Part shown: positions 1 to 6,785 of the stretch, piece after piece
How the letters are laid out: the number at the start of each line of letters is the position of its first letter
Position numbering within the stretch: position 1 is the stretch's first letter
Source of the DNA: Pelotomaculum_B sp041645005
GTDB taxonomy: Bacteria; Bacillota; Desulfotomaculia; Desulfotomaculales; Pelotomaculaceae
Reading direction: 5' to 3'
NCBI GenBank assembly: GCA_041645005.1
Contig: JBAZQW010000075.1
Span: forward strand, 1-9,192
Length of the DNA: 9,192 bases
Translations under genes and position numbers: made by a program
The notes under the pieces: model-generated
What the model saw: the letters and a program-made list of their open reading frames with translations, nothing else
Database searches by the model: none
Told to the model about the DNA's origin: nothing

Positions 1-1614
1 ACCCAGGTAGAACAGCAACAACACATTCAGCAGCGAGGTGATGATAAGTACAGGGCTATAAGGCACAGCATTCATGCCGGTCTTAAAGAGCACAAAATGG
101 GTGTTGAGATAGACCGTCGCGCTGAATCCGGCGGATAAAAGCAGCAGCCTTTTATCCTTAAGATATATGAAAGCTAATATGGACAGGGCGACAGCCGGGA
201 AAAGATATCTCTCATGCATCCTGGTGGATAAATTGAATACGCCTGTAATCAGGAGCAGCGCTGCTGCTGAGGCAAAAACCCTGCTGTTTCCTTTAATGTA
301 AATAAACCAGGCCAGCAATGTAGTCAGGACAATGAAAATCATTCCCCAGCTGTGGTAGCTGAATAAAAACTGGGTAGTGGTGTCCTTTACATAATTCTTC
401 CCAAGCAAACTGAAAAAGTTAAAAGCGTTTACAGCGGCATAGGGGTACTCAGCCGTGGTTTTTGAAAAGAGGTTGTAAATCCACAGCACACCTTTGTTAT
501 AGGAAAATGGCAGGATAATGATTGCGGCCGTGCTCAAGGCGGCTGCCGTTACTTTGAGAAAACTTTTAAAGCTTTTTCCCCTTACCAGCTCAAAGAAAAG
601 CACCGGCAAAAAAATGATTCCCTGGGGTTTCATCAATACCGCGGCTGTAAACAGGACAGATGACAGGCCTATTCTCTTTTCTGACAGCAGATACACCGCC
701 GCAATAATAATCAATGTGAAGAACGAGTCCACCTGCCCCCAGAAGGTGGAATTTATGAAAACAGCCGGGTTGAAGATATAAAAAGCGGATAACAGGACGC
801 TGATTTCCAGAGAGAGATATTTTTTGGCTAGCCTGTAGATCAGGTATGACGAGGCAATATCCGCTGCTATTGACGGCAGTTTCAATAGTATCGTGTAATA
901 TGAGTTCACCGCAGGGATGGCGGCAATCTTGCCGATCAAATATAAAATATAGATATACAATGGCGGGTAGTCGCTTGTCCTGGAGCCTGAATAAAATTGA
1001 AAGAAATTATTGGCGGCGGAAGATGCCCAGCCTTTGAAGATGTTAATATCATTATGTCCGTCCATTAAGGTGGCGGCGGCAAGCCGCAAAAGCAGCCCGA
1101 CACCGAGCAGGGTCAGCATCAATATTTTTTCATGACCTGGATCGATTTTTATTTTTTTGCGGATCAAAAGGAAGTAAGCTGCGATGAATACGATTAAAAA
1201 CACTGCCGTGTAGCTGAGCAACTGCGGGGCATATTTAGTTCCCGCGCTGCTAATTCCCCCAAATCCGCGTCCACCGGAAGGCGCCGACTGAGCTGCATCC
1301 TGGCCGGGTAACTGCCCCCCTGGCTGGTTGGACATGTCAGGCTGCCGGTTTCTTTGACGCTGGGAAGGGTCCGCTGCCTGCCCGCCCGGTGTTTGATTTA
1401 AATTATCTACCTGGCTTCTTGCGCCGGGTGTTTGCTCCGGTATGTCAGACGGCCGGTTTCTTTCACCTTGCAGGGAACTGCGGGGCTCATTAACGTTTTG
1501 GGCCGGGGCGGCGCTGCCTTTATACTTCGATATGGTGTAACCGCACAAAGTTCCGGCCGCCAATAGTATTAAAAGCAAGCTTATGGTAAATATACGATTT
1601 TTATTAACCGCCAT
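1..1614 (-). CDS. GT-C superfamily membrane glycosyltransferase (Gpi18/GT39/GT87-like), C-terminus cut by window edge
   Basis: The frame is open from an ATG at 1614 to base 1 (538 codons, no stop), so the gene continues past the left edge. AAAGGAG at 1621-1627 lies 6 bases before the ATG and fixes the start. Residues 8-28 form a first membrane segment. Residues about 33-128 are a hydrophilic, Q/N/P/G/R-rich, probably disordered loop. From about 131 onward there are many hydrophobic helices. Motifs expected of polyprenyl-phosphate-sugar-dependent GT-C enzymes are visible: an acidic loop DGHND (185-189), DYPPLYIY (215-222), FWGQVDSFF (291-299), MKPQG (328-332) and RMHERYLFPA (465-474). By family these enzymes sit in the cytoplasmic membrane and transfer a sugar from a lipid carrier to an outside acceptor. 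Mannosyltransferase is the usual database label, but the sugar is not known here. It is the last visible gene of the glycosylation cluster. Confidence 0.88.
   Translation of the reverse strand, partial: MAVNKNRIFTISLLLILLAAGTLCGYTISKYKGSAAPAQNVNEPRSSLQGERNRPSDIPEQTPGARSQVDNLNQTPGGQAADPSQRQRNRQPDMSNQPGGQLPGQDAAQSAPSGGRGFGGISSAGTKYAPQLLSYTAVFLIVFIAAYFLLIRKKIKIDPGHEKILMLTLLGVGLLLRLAAATLMDGHNDINIFKGWASSAANNFFQFYSGSRTSDYPPLYIYILYLIGKIAAIPAVNSYYTILLKLPSIAADIASSYLIYRLAKKYLSLEISVLLSAFYIFNPAVFINSTFWGQVDSFFTLIIIAAVYLLSEKRIGLSSVLFTAAVLMKPQGIIFLPVLFFELVRGKSFKSFLKVTAAALSTAAIIILPFSYNKGVLWIYNLFSKTTAEYPYAAVNAFNFFSLLGKNYVKDTTTQFLFSYHSWGMIFIVLTTLLAWFIYIKGNSRVFASAAALLLITGVFNLSTRMHERYLFPAVALSILAFIYLKDKRLLLLSAGFSATVYLNTHFVLFKTGMNAVPYSPVLIITSLLNVLLLFYLG
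1334..1463 (-). repeat. 22-nt imperfect direct repeat, 108-bp offset, in the disordered loop of the GT-C gene
   Basis: Bases 1334-1355 and 1442-1463 match at 20 of 22 positions and are exactly 108 bases (36 codons) apart, in frame. They encode the related peptides RNRPSD (residues 52-57) and RNRQPD (88-93), each followed by a P/Q/G-rich stretch. This looks like an old in-frame duplication inside a low-complexity external segment. Confidence 0.5.
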
Positions 1615-1703
1615 TTGTTGCTCCTTTCAAACATCCTTAAGTGCCCCGCTGCTTGAAATAAGACTCCCCTTCTATAATTCTTGTTCTGCGCTATCCCTGA
1701 AAA

Positions 1704-1787
1704 TTATTTTTTCGGCTGGGACTTGGTGGCCGGCAAAAACCTCGTGCCCAGCCCAGCAGCGGGAATGACCGCTTTTTTTATTTTCAT
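1704..1787 (-). pseudogene. galU: galU (UTP-glucose-1-phosphate uridylyltransferase) N-terminal remnant, 27 codons
   Basis: An ATG at 1787-1785 overlaps the TGA of the gtrA-like gene as ATGA and opens a 27-codon frame ending in TAA at 1706-1704. The peptide starts MKIKKAVIPAAGLGTRFLP and continues ATKSQPKK. This is the classic GalU/YngB N-terminus, with the nucleotide-binding GLGTRFLP loop (12-19) and the following lysine (22). Intact GalU proteins are about 290 residues and continue K-E-M-L-P after QPK. Here the reading stops, and I find no GalU sequence in any frame of the next 90 bases before the following gene. A G7 run at 1795-1801, about 7 bases upstream, still offers a Shine-Dalgarno. 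The simplest reading is an internal or 3' deletion that left only the start. gtrA followed by a UDP-glucose pyrophosphorylase gene mirrors Bacillus yngA-yngB. A retained coupled mini-ORF with another role cannot be excluded. Confidence 0.8.
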
Positions 1788-2200
1788 GAAACTTCCCCCC
1801 CGGCTTTCTGGTTTTCGGTGAATACCCAGAGCCGGCTGCCTATGTAGTTCACAGCGATGCCCACCCCTGTGGCCAGCAGCTTACCGGGCCAAAGACCAAG
1901 ATGATTCACATCATGCAGGATAAACAGCAGTCCGGCTGACACCAGCAGGGAAAGCCCGTTTACAGTGACAAAGCTGCCAAACTCAGGCAGGTTGATTTTC
2001 CGCGCAACCCTGAATGTCCACATCCGGTTGAGAAAGTAACTGTTGACCACACCGGCCCCATAGGCCAGCACCTGGGCCAGCAGGTACGGCGCCCCGCCCA
2101 GCGTCAGGAGAAAAAATACGGTAAAGTCAACTGCCGTGTTGCTCAGCCCCACGGTACAAAAACGCAAAAGCTGCAATACACTTTGCTTATTATTGAACAC
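1784..2200 (-). CDS. GtrA-family membrane protein (putative polyprenyl-phosphate-sugar flippase)
   Basis: This 138-residue protein has four predicted membrane helices at about 11-35, 38-58, 78-97 and 104-124, the size and topology usual for GtrA/YngA proteins. The family signatures are present: RF..VG..NTAVDF near the N-terminus (13-26), NSYFLNRMWTF (53-63), and the internal-repeat counterpart NYIGSRLWVF (118-127). GtrA proteins are thought to help move undecaprenyl-phosphate-linked sugars across the cytoplasmic membrane for envelope glycosylation. The start is GTG at 2200, inside the end of the GT2 gene (11-base overlap). It is supported by GGGGTGATC at 2205-2213, which closely matches the anti-Shine-Dalgarno. 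The 3' end overlaps the galU remnant (ATGA). It lies directly after a GtrB-type enzyme, the normal partner. Confidence 0.92.
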   Translation of the reverse strand: MFNNKQSVLQLLRFCTVGLSNTAVDFTVFFLLTLGGAPYLLAQVLAYGAGVVNSYFLNRMWTFRVARKINLPEFGSFVTVNGLSLLVSAGLLFILHDVNHLGLWPGKLLATGVGIAVNYIGSRLWVFTENQKAGGEVS

Positions 2201-3167
2201 TCCAGATCACCCCTTTAGACTTGGCCTGCTCCTCCTTCGGTTTGTTGCGGAGAATATATAAAGGCCGGTTCTTCGTTTCATCGTAAATCCTGCCGATATA
2301 TTCTCCCAGGATCCCCATGATAATCAGGGTCACACCGTTAAGCAGCGTCAGGCAGGCCATCAGCGGCGCCCACCCGGCAGCTGTACCGGTATTGAATAGT
2401 CTCTGACCCAAAGAGATAACCAGGCAGATAAAACTTACCAGCGAAACAACGAAGCCGAGATAGGTGGCCAGCTTTAAAGGTTTATAGGAGAATGATGTAA
2501 TCCCGTCCATGGAGAAGCGCAGCATTTTCTTCAGCGGGTATTTTGTTTCCCCCGCCAGCCGTTCTTCCCGCACGTATTCAATGGCTGTGGAACGGAAACC
2601 CACCCAACTGACCAGGCCCCGGACAAAGCGGTTCTTCTCCCGGATGCCCTGCATGGCATCGCAAACATTGCGGTCGATCAGGCGAAAGTCACCGGTATCA
2701 ACCGGTATGTCTACTTCCGTCATAGCGCGCAGGGTGCGGTAGAATAGAGACGCGGTCCATCTTTTGAAAAACGTCTCCCCTTTCCGCCTGGTGCGCCTGG
2801 CGTATACCACTTCATATCCTTCCCGCCATTTTTCAATCATGCGCGGGATCAGTTCGGGAGGATCCTGTAAATCTGCGTCGATAATCACAACCGCGTCCCC
2901 GCAGGCATAGTCCATGCCCGCGGTAATCGCTATCTGATGCCCAAAATTGCGAGAGAAATCAAGCAATCTGACACACTTATCCGTTTTAGCAAACCCATCT
3001 ATTATCTCTGCCGTACGATCCCTGCTGCCATCGTTAACAAAAAGCAATTCATACGGCTCACCAATGGATTCCATGACCAGTGTCAGCCGGCGATAGGTTT
3101 CATTTATAACGGCCTCTTCGTTATAGACCGGGATTATGATAGAATAACGAACCTTTCTTTTCATCAC
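2190..3167 (-). CDS. GT2 family polyprenyl-phosphate glycosyltransferase (DPM1/GtrB/YkcC-like)
   Basis: The 325-residue protein has an N-terminal GT-A fold: SIIIPVYNEE (9-18), FVNDGSRDRT (43-52), FSRNFGHQIAITAGMDYA (71-88), the metal/nucleotide-binding DADLQDPPE (97-105), and DTGDFRL (157-163). Two C-terminal membrane helices follow at about 233-254 and 268-290, then a basic cytoplasmic tail. This architecture is that of GtrB, CsbB, YkcC and bacterial DPM1 homologues, which move a sugar from a nucleotide donor to undecaprenyl phosphate on the inner face of the membrane. The start is GTG at 3167 with GGGG at 3175-3178, 7 bases upstream. An ATG as codon 2 (3164) is the alternative. It lies 21 bases after the GT39 gene and overlaps the GtrA gene by 11 bases, so it is almost surely co-transcribed. 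The sugar donor cannot be inferred. Confidence 0.94.
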   Translation of the reverse strand: MMKRKVRYSIIIPVYNEEAVINETYRRLTLVMESIGEPYELLFVNDGSRDRTAEIIDGFAKTDKCVRLLDFSRNFGHQIAITAGMDYACGDAVVIIDADLQDPPELIPRMIEKWREGYEVVYARRTRRKGETFFKRWTASLFYRTLRAMTEVDIPVDTGDFRLIDRNVCDAMQGIREKNRFVRGLVSWVGFRSTAIEYVREERLAGETKYPLKKMLRFSMDGITSFSYKPLKLATYLGFVVSLVSFICLVISLGQRLFNTGTAAGWAPLMACLTLLNGVTLIIMGILGEYIGRIYDETKNRPLYILRNKPKEEQAKSKGVIWSVQ

Positions 3168-3188
3168 ATCTCATCCCCGTTAAATTTT

Positions 3189-5357
3189 TTAGCTGTTGAT
3201 TTTATATAATGTCCTGTCGTTCCCCCCGCCCATAGAGCCTCCCTGAGGACCTCCTTGCAGACCACTCTGGACAGAAGAGTTATCCTGCCACTCTTCTTTG
3301 GGAACCTCCGTGCTGTTGGCGCGGATCCAGTTCATCACATCGCTGGAGCCGCTTCTATCGCCGCCCCCGGCAGTGGAGCCCGAGGGAATCAGGAAATACT
3401 TCACTTTTTTGTCTGCCACCATTTTTTCCAATTTCTCTACCGTCAGAATGTTGTCGGAACCGTTAAACCCGCCCATGGGTATTACCGCTGCACCGGTTTG
3501 TATGATATATGCTTCGGCCGTACTGGTGTCGTTGGTAGCAAAGAGATAAGTTTCCCCGTTGTTATTCCTGGTTAAATATTCAAGTAATTTTGTATTTATA
3601 CCGGAGAGCGTGCCGCCTCCTCCACCCTGTCTCTGGCCTAACCCCTGCTGACTCGGCCCGGCTGCCGGCAGCATAGTGTTGTCGCCATACAAAAGCGGTG
3701 TGGCCGACCAGTACAACGGCGCCGCCAGCAGCACCAGCATGCCGGCGATTGCCGCCGCCGCAACCAGTTTCTGTTTTTTGGCGACCAGGTACAACACCAG
3801 CGCCAACCCAACTCCCGCAACCCCGATGCCGATAGACCAGCCCGCACCGATCATCTTCTGGTAGGGATACAGTATATAAAGTTGGAACGCTGTGGCAGCA
3901 AGAATAGCGGATGGCAGCAGCCACATTTTCCAGCCTTCTCTGTCACGATACTGGTTCCATAGCTCAACCCAGCCCGCTCCTGCGAGCGCCGCGATCGGGG
4001 GGGCGAGCATGATCAGGTAGTATTGATGGAAGAAGCCTGCCACGCTGAAAAACGCCATTCCCGGGAGCAACCAGGCCAGCCAGAACAGGGTCTCATTTTG
4101 CTTGGTGGTAAGCGGCTTCCTCCGGCGCATCCCCGCCAGCAAACCGACGCAGGCGAAGGCTGCAAAGGGCAGCAGCCAGCTGATCTGCCCGGATAGTGCA
4201 GACTGGAACAGGCGCAGCGGGCCTGCATTGCCGGTGTTGAACATGCCACCGCCCTGCGCTCCCTGGGGTCCGTCCCCGCCAGGATTGGGCATCTGGCCCT
4301 GTCTGTCGATATTCCCAGGATCATAGCCTCCCGCTGTATTGTTGCCATCAGGCGGCTGCTGCGGTTGGTCAGGCATATTGTTTCCGTCCTGCGGCAGCTG
4401 CTGCTGGTTGGGCATGTTGTTGGTCCCATCCTGCGTCATTTGCTGCTGCTGGGATCTGGTCCCCTCGTCCTGCTGAGTCTGCTGCCGTTCCGGCCTCGCG
4501 CCCTCATCCTGCTGATTTTGCCGTCCTTCCGGCGCTGCGCCCGGAGCGCCGCCGCCCCTGCCCATTCCCTTCAGGCGGGCTATACCGTTATAGCCGAAAG
4601 CCAGCTCCAGCACGGAGTTGGTTTGACTCCCTCCAATGTACGGCCGGTTTTCCTCCGGGACCAGGTCCACCGCGACCGCCCAGGAAACACTAACTCCAAC
4701 CAGGACGACCGTTGCCGCGGCAAGGACGGCCAGTTTCTTTTTCCATTCGCCCTTGAAAGCAAGCAGGTAGAACAGGTAAAAAGCCGGCACCACCATGTAA
4801 GCCTGCAGCATTTTCATATTAAAACCCACACCGATCACGGCAAAGGCGCCCAGAACCCACCACACCTTCTGGCTGCTGATCCCCCGCAGCAACATCCAGG
4901 TGGCGAGCAGGAGCGTAAATACCAGTAAGCTGTCAATATTATTGGTCCGGCTCACCGCTACAGCGACCGGTGTGCAGGCCATGACCAGGCTCGCCAGCCG
5001 GGCAGCTGTCCTGCCGAAAGTTGGCTTGACCAGGACATAGATCAGTATAACGGAACCGACGCCGGCCAGGGCCTGCGGGAGGATTACGCTCCACCCGTGC
5101 ACTCCGAAGATATAAGCGAAGGCTGTCTGGACCCAGAAGGTGACCGGCGGTTTATCCACTGTAACGTACCCGCCGGGATCTAAAGATGCGTAGAAAAAAG
5201 CATGCCAGTTCTGCAGCATACTGGTCACGGCTGAAGTATAATAGGCGTTGGCGTACAGGCTGTTCCAAATGTTGTAAATATTCAAAAAAGCGGCCAGTAT
5301 GGCAATGCCTATCAAAATAAAATCGAAACGATGACCTTGTTTCGGTTCCATGGACAT
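3189..5357 (-). CDS. GT39-family (PMT/ArnT-like, YkcB-type) membrane glycosyltransferase with repeat-rich external loop
   Basis: Numbered from the Met at 5357, the protein has 722 residues. The N-terminal half has the YkcB-type PMT core: a first helix (about 13-31), a loop with NAYYTSAV (37-44) and DPGGYVTVDKPP (60-71), then about seven more helices up to EENRPYIGGSQTNS (235-248) and ELAFGYNGIARL (251-262). Residues about 265-374 are a Q/N/G/P-rich insertion with tandem repeats, predicted external. More helices follow (about 391-550), then a soluble C-terminal domain (about 589-690) with YLFATN, IPMGGFNGSD (626-635) and VKYFLIP (652-658), and a glycine-rich tail. By family it uses a polyprenyl-phosphate sugar to glycosylate an extracytoplasmic target. 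An ATG at 5390 would add 11 residues, but GGAAGGGGG (5361-5369) sits inside that extension and favours 5357 or the ATG at 5351. It is the first gene of the glycosylation operon. Confidence 0.92.
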   Translation of the reverse strand: MSMEPKQGHRFDFILIGIAILAAFLNIYNIWNSLYANAYYTSAVTSMLQNWHAFFYASLDPGGYVTVDKPPVTFWVQTAFAYIFGVHGWSVILPQALAGVGSVILIYVLVKPTFGRTAARLASLVMACTPVAVAVSRTNNIDSLLVFTLLLATWMLLRGISSQKVWWVLGAFAVIGVGFNMKMLQAYMVVPAFYLFYLLAFKGEWKKKLAVLAAATVVLVGVSVSWAVAVDLVPEENRPYIGGSQTNSVLELAFGYNGIARLKGMGRGGGAPGAAPEGRQNQQDEGARPERQQTQQDEGTRSQQQQMTQDGTNNMPNQQQLPQDGNNMPDQPQQPPDGNNTAGGYDPGNIDRQGQMPNPGGDGPQGAQGGGMFNTGNAGPLRLFQSALSGQISWLLPFAAFACVGLLAGMRRRKPLTTKQNETLFWLAWLLPGMAFFSVAGFFHQYYLIMLAPPIAALAGAGWVELWNQYRDREGWKMWLLPSAILAATAFQLYILYPYQKMIGAGWSIGIGVAGVGLALVLYLVAKKQKLVAAAAIAGMLVLLAAPLYWSATPLLYGDNTMLPAAGPSQQGLGQRQGGGGGTLSGINTKLLEYLTRNNNGETYLFATNDTSTAEAYIIQTGAAVIPMGGFNGSDNILTVEKLEKMVADKKVKYFLIPSGSTAGGGDRSGSSDVMNWIRANSTEVPKEEWQDNSSVQSGLQGGPQGGSMGGGNDRTLYKINS
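4335..4523 (-). repeat. Five-copy 13-residue (about 39-bp) coding tandem repeat in the GT39 gene
   Basis: The loop encodes five degenerate copies built around QQDEG / TQDG / PQDG / PPDG. The aspartates fall at residues 284, 297, 310, 324 and 337 (numbering from the Met at 5357), giving spacings of 13, 13, 14 and 13. The first two copies are the most alike, including their codons. The unit is rich in Q, N, G and P and lies in the extracytoplasmic loop of the enzyme. Gly-rich loops at this position occur in related GT39 proteins, but the regular period stands out. Copy number is likely to vary between strains. Confidence 0.75.
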
Positions 5358-5360
5358 GTT

Positions 5361-5369
5361 CCCCCTTCC
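5361..5369 (-). promoter_or_regulatory. Ribosome binding site that decides the GT39 start
   Basis: GGAAGGGGG on the minus strand lies 3 bases before the ATG at 5357 when measured from its last G, or 6 bases when measured from the GGAAGG core. It lies 9 bases before the ATG at 5351. It falls inside the coding extension that the upstream ATG at 5390 would need, and no comparable site precedes 5390. Confidence 0.65.
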
Positions 5370-5390
5370 ATATATCTTGTCACCAAGCAT

Positions 5391-5494
5391 AACCTGTGAT
5401 TTCAGGACTTTTACCCTTTTAAAATAATACCCTTAAAACCTGAATTAAGCCTTAACGGTAACTGAACATTGATTGAGTATTAGCTGAAGGCAGG
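5391..5494 (-). other. AT-rich leader upstream of the glycosylation operon; promoter likely but not resolved
   Basis: This non-coding stretch lies between the palindrome and the GT39 gene and is the natural place for the operon promoter. TATTAT at 5424-5429 is a fair -10 element, but no good -35 lies 16-18 bases upstream. A short palindrome, TTAAGGCTTAA (5445-5455), with a further TTTTAAGG about 20 bases downstream, could be a regulator site. I could not match it to a known box. Confidence 0.3.
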
Positions 5495-5559
5495 GGGGTC
5501 AGGCTCTTAACTTATTAACTTATTTGGCAAATAAGTTAATAAGTTAAGAGCCTGACCCC
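5495..5559. repeat. Perfect 32-bp inverted repeat with 1-base centre (hairpin / REP- or MITE-like element)
   Basis: Arms 5495-5526 and 5528-5559 are perfectly complementary around base 5527. Each arm carries a GC-rich outer end (GGGGTCAGGCTC) and an AT-rich inner part containing TTAACTTA twice. The outer end is 8 bases after the permease stop codon, so in RNA it would form a very stable hairpin that could end or protect the efflux mRNA. No T-run follows on the minus strand, so it is not a textbook intrinsic terminator. On the minus strand, GTAG spans the foot of the stem, which recalls REP sequences handled by IS200-like RayT transposases. The stem is longer than a normal REP. Its structure is certain; its mobile origin is inferred. 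Confidence 0.85.
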
Positions 5560-5567
5560 TACCCTAT

Positions 5568-6785
5568 TTATTTTTCAAAGCGGAGCGCTTCGATCGGATC
5601 CATACTCGATGCTTTTTTAGCGGGATAATAGCCGAAGAAAACTCCTATAGCCGCTGAAAACCCCGCGGATAACAAAATGGAGTACATCGTCACATAGGTA
5701 GTCCACCCGGCAAATTTCGAAATTAATTTGGCTCCTCCTACTCCGGTGAGAATACCCACGACACCGCCCGCCAGGCATAGCACCAGGGACTCCACCAGGA
5801 ACTGGTTGCGGATGTTGCTCCCGGTAGCCCCCACCGCCATGCGCAGGCCGATCTCCCTGGTCCTCTCAGTGACGGAAACCAGCATGATATTCATAATCCC
5901 GATGCCGCCCACCAGCAGGGATACGGCTGCCACACTGGCCAGCAGCATGGTCATGGTGCTGCTGGTTTCTTCCATCGTTTCCAAAACTGAGGTCAGGTTG
6001 CGCACGTTAAAGTCATCAGTTTCAGTATCGCTAATGCGGTGCCGCTCCCTGAGAAGTTCTTCCACATTGCTTTGGACGTATGACATGCTGTTTTCGCTTT
6101 CAGCCTGGACGTTGATTGTCCGGACGTATTTTGAGCCGACCATCCTTAACTGCACCGTGGTTATCGGCACATAGATCATATCGTCCTGGTCCTGGCCCAT
6201 CATGGCCGCGCCTTTAGAGTTCAGCACGCCGACGACTGTGAAGGCCAGTTTATTAATCGTGATTTTTTGGCCCACAGGGTCGGTCCCGGACGAGAAAAGG
6301 TTCTCCGCGACTGTGCTGCCTATGACGGCCACCATACTTACATTGGTCACATCTTCTTCAGAAAAATACGAGCCTGAACTGAGCGTCCATTGTTTAATCC
6401 CCTGCATTTTCGGCGTAGTGCCGTCTACTGTGGAGGTCCAGGTCTGGTTTCCATACTGTATATTGCCGCTGGTGCTCAGCTCCGGCACCGAGTTGGCCAC
6501 CAGGTTCAGTTTGCCTATCGCCTCGGCGTCATCCAGGGTAAGGCTGTTGACACTGCCGGAGGCGCCCCGCACGGGTCCCCCGCTGGACCCGGAGTAAATC
6601 ATGAGCAGGTTCGAGCCCATGCTGGAAATCTGATCGGAAATCCTCTTGCTGGCGCCCTGCCCCACCGAAATCATGATGATCACGGCAGCGACACCTATGA
6701 TGATACCGAGCATGGTCAGGGAAGACCTCATTTTATTCGCTTTAATTCCATTTAAGGCAACTTCGTAATTATTTGTGAAGTTCAA
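5568..6785 (-). CDS. MacB/FtsX-type ABC transporter permease (YknZ-like)
   Basis: The 405-residue protein has the MacB layout without a fused ATPase. A conserved N-terminus (ALNGIKANKMRSSLTMLGIIIG, 10-31) leads into helix 1 (about 20-43). A large external MacB-type domain follows (about 45-275). The C-terminal FtsX domain has helices at about 279-303, 330-352 and 366-387, with GGIGIMNIMLVSVTERTREIGLRMAVGA (293-320) and a terminal PAKKASSMDPIEALRFE (388-404), both hallmarks of the family. It would form the membrane channel/lever that works with the ATPase and adaptor encoded just upstream. The start is TTG at 6785, overlapping the ATPase TGA (TTGA), with GGAGG 7 bases upstream. No ATG near the N-terminus fits better. 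The substrate is unknown; relatives export peptides, antibiotics or lipids. Confidence 0.94.
   Translation of the reverse strand: MNFTNNYEVALNGIKANKMRSSLTMLGIIIGVAAVIIMISVGQGASKRISDQISSMGSNLLMIYSGSSGGPVRGASGSVNSLTLDDAEAIGKLNLVANSVPELSTSGNIQYGNQTWTSTVDGTTPKMQGIKQWTLSSGSYFSEEDVTNVSMVAVIGSTVAENLFSSGTDPVGQKITINKLAFTVVGVLNSKGAAMMGQDQDDMIYVPITTVQLRMVGSKYVRTINVQAESENSMSYVQSNVEELLRERHRISDTETDDFNVRNLTSVLETMEETSSTMTMLLASVAAVSLLVGGIGIMNIMLVSVTERTREIGLRMAVGATGSNIRNQFLVESLVLCLAGGVVGILTGVGGAKLISKFAGWTTYVTMYSILLSAGFSAAIGVFFGYYPAKKASSMDPIEALRFEK

Noticed and set aside
1583..1768. 61-codon plus-strand frame over the galU relic
   Set aside because: It is antisense to the relic and to the start of the GT-C gene; the minus-strand GalU match explains the region better.
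4013..4429. 138-codon minus-strand frame inside the GT39 gene
   Set aside because: It is an out-of-frame shadow of the same repeat region, rich in Cys, Arg and Ser, with no recognisable domain.
4365..4928. 187-codon open frame on the plus strand
   Set aside because: It lies antisense to the GT39 gene across its repeat-rich, G+C-rich loop, has no ribosome site or family motif, and its composition mirrors the Q/G-rich sense strand.
5391..5567. Riboswitch or T-box in the leader of the glycosylation operon
   Set aside because: Apart from the palindrome and a short AT-rich repeat I see no conserved riboswitch core and no terminator/antiterminator pair.
5728..6755. Several 120-150-codon plus-strand frames
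   Set aside because: They are antisense to the well-supported MacB-type permease and show no family motifs or start signals.
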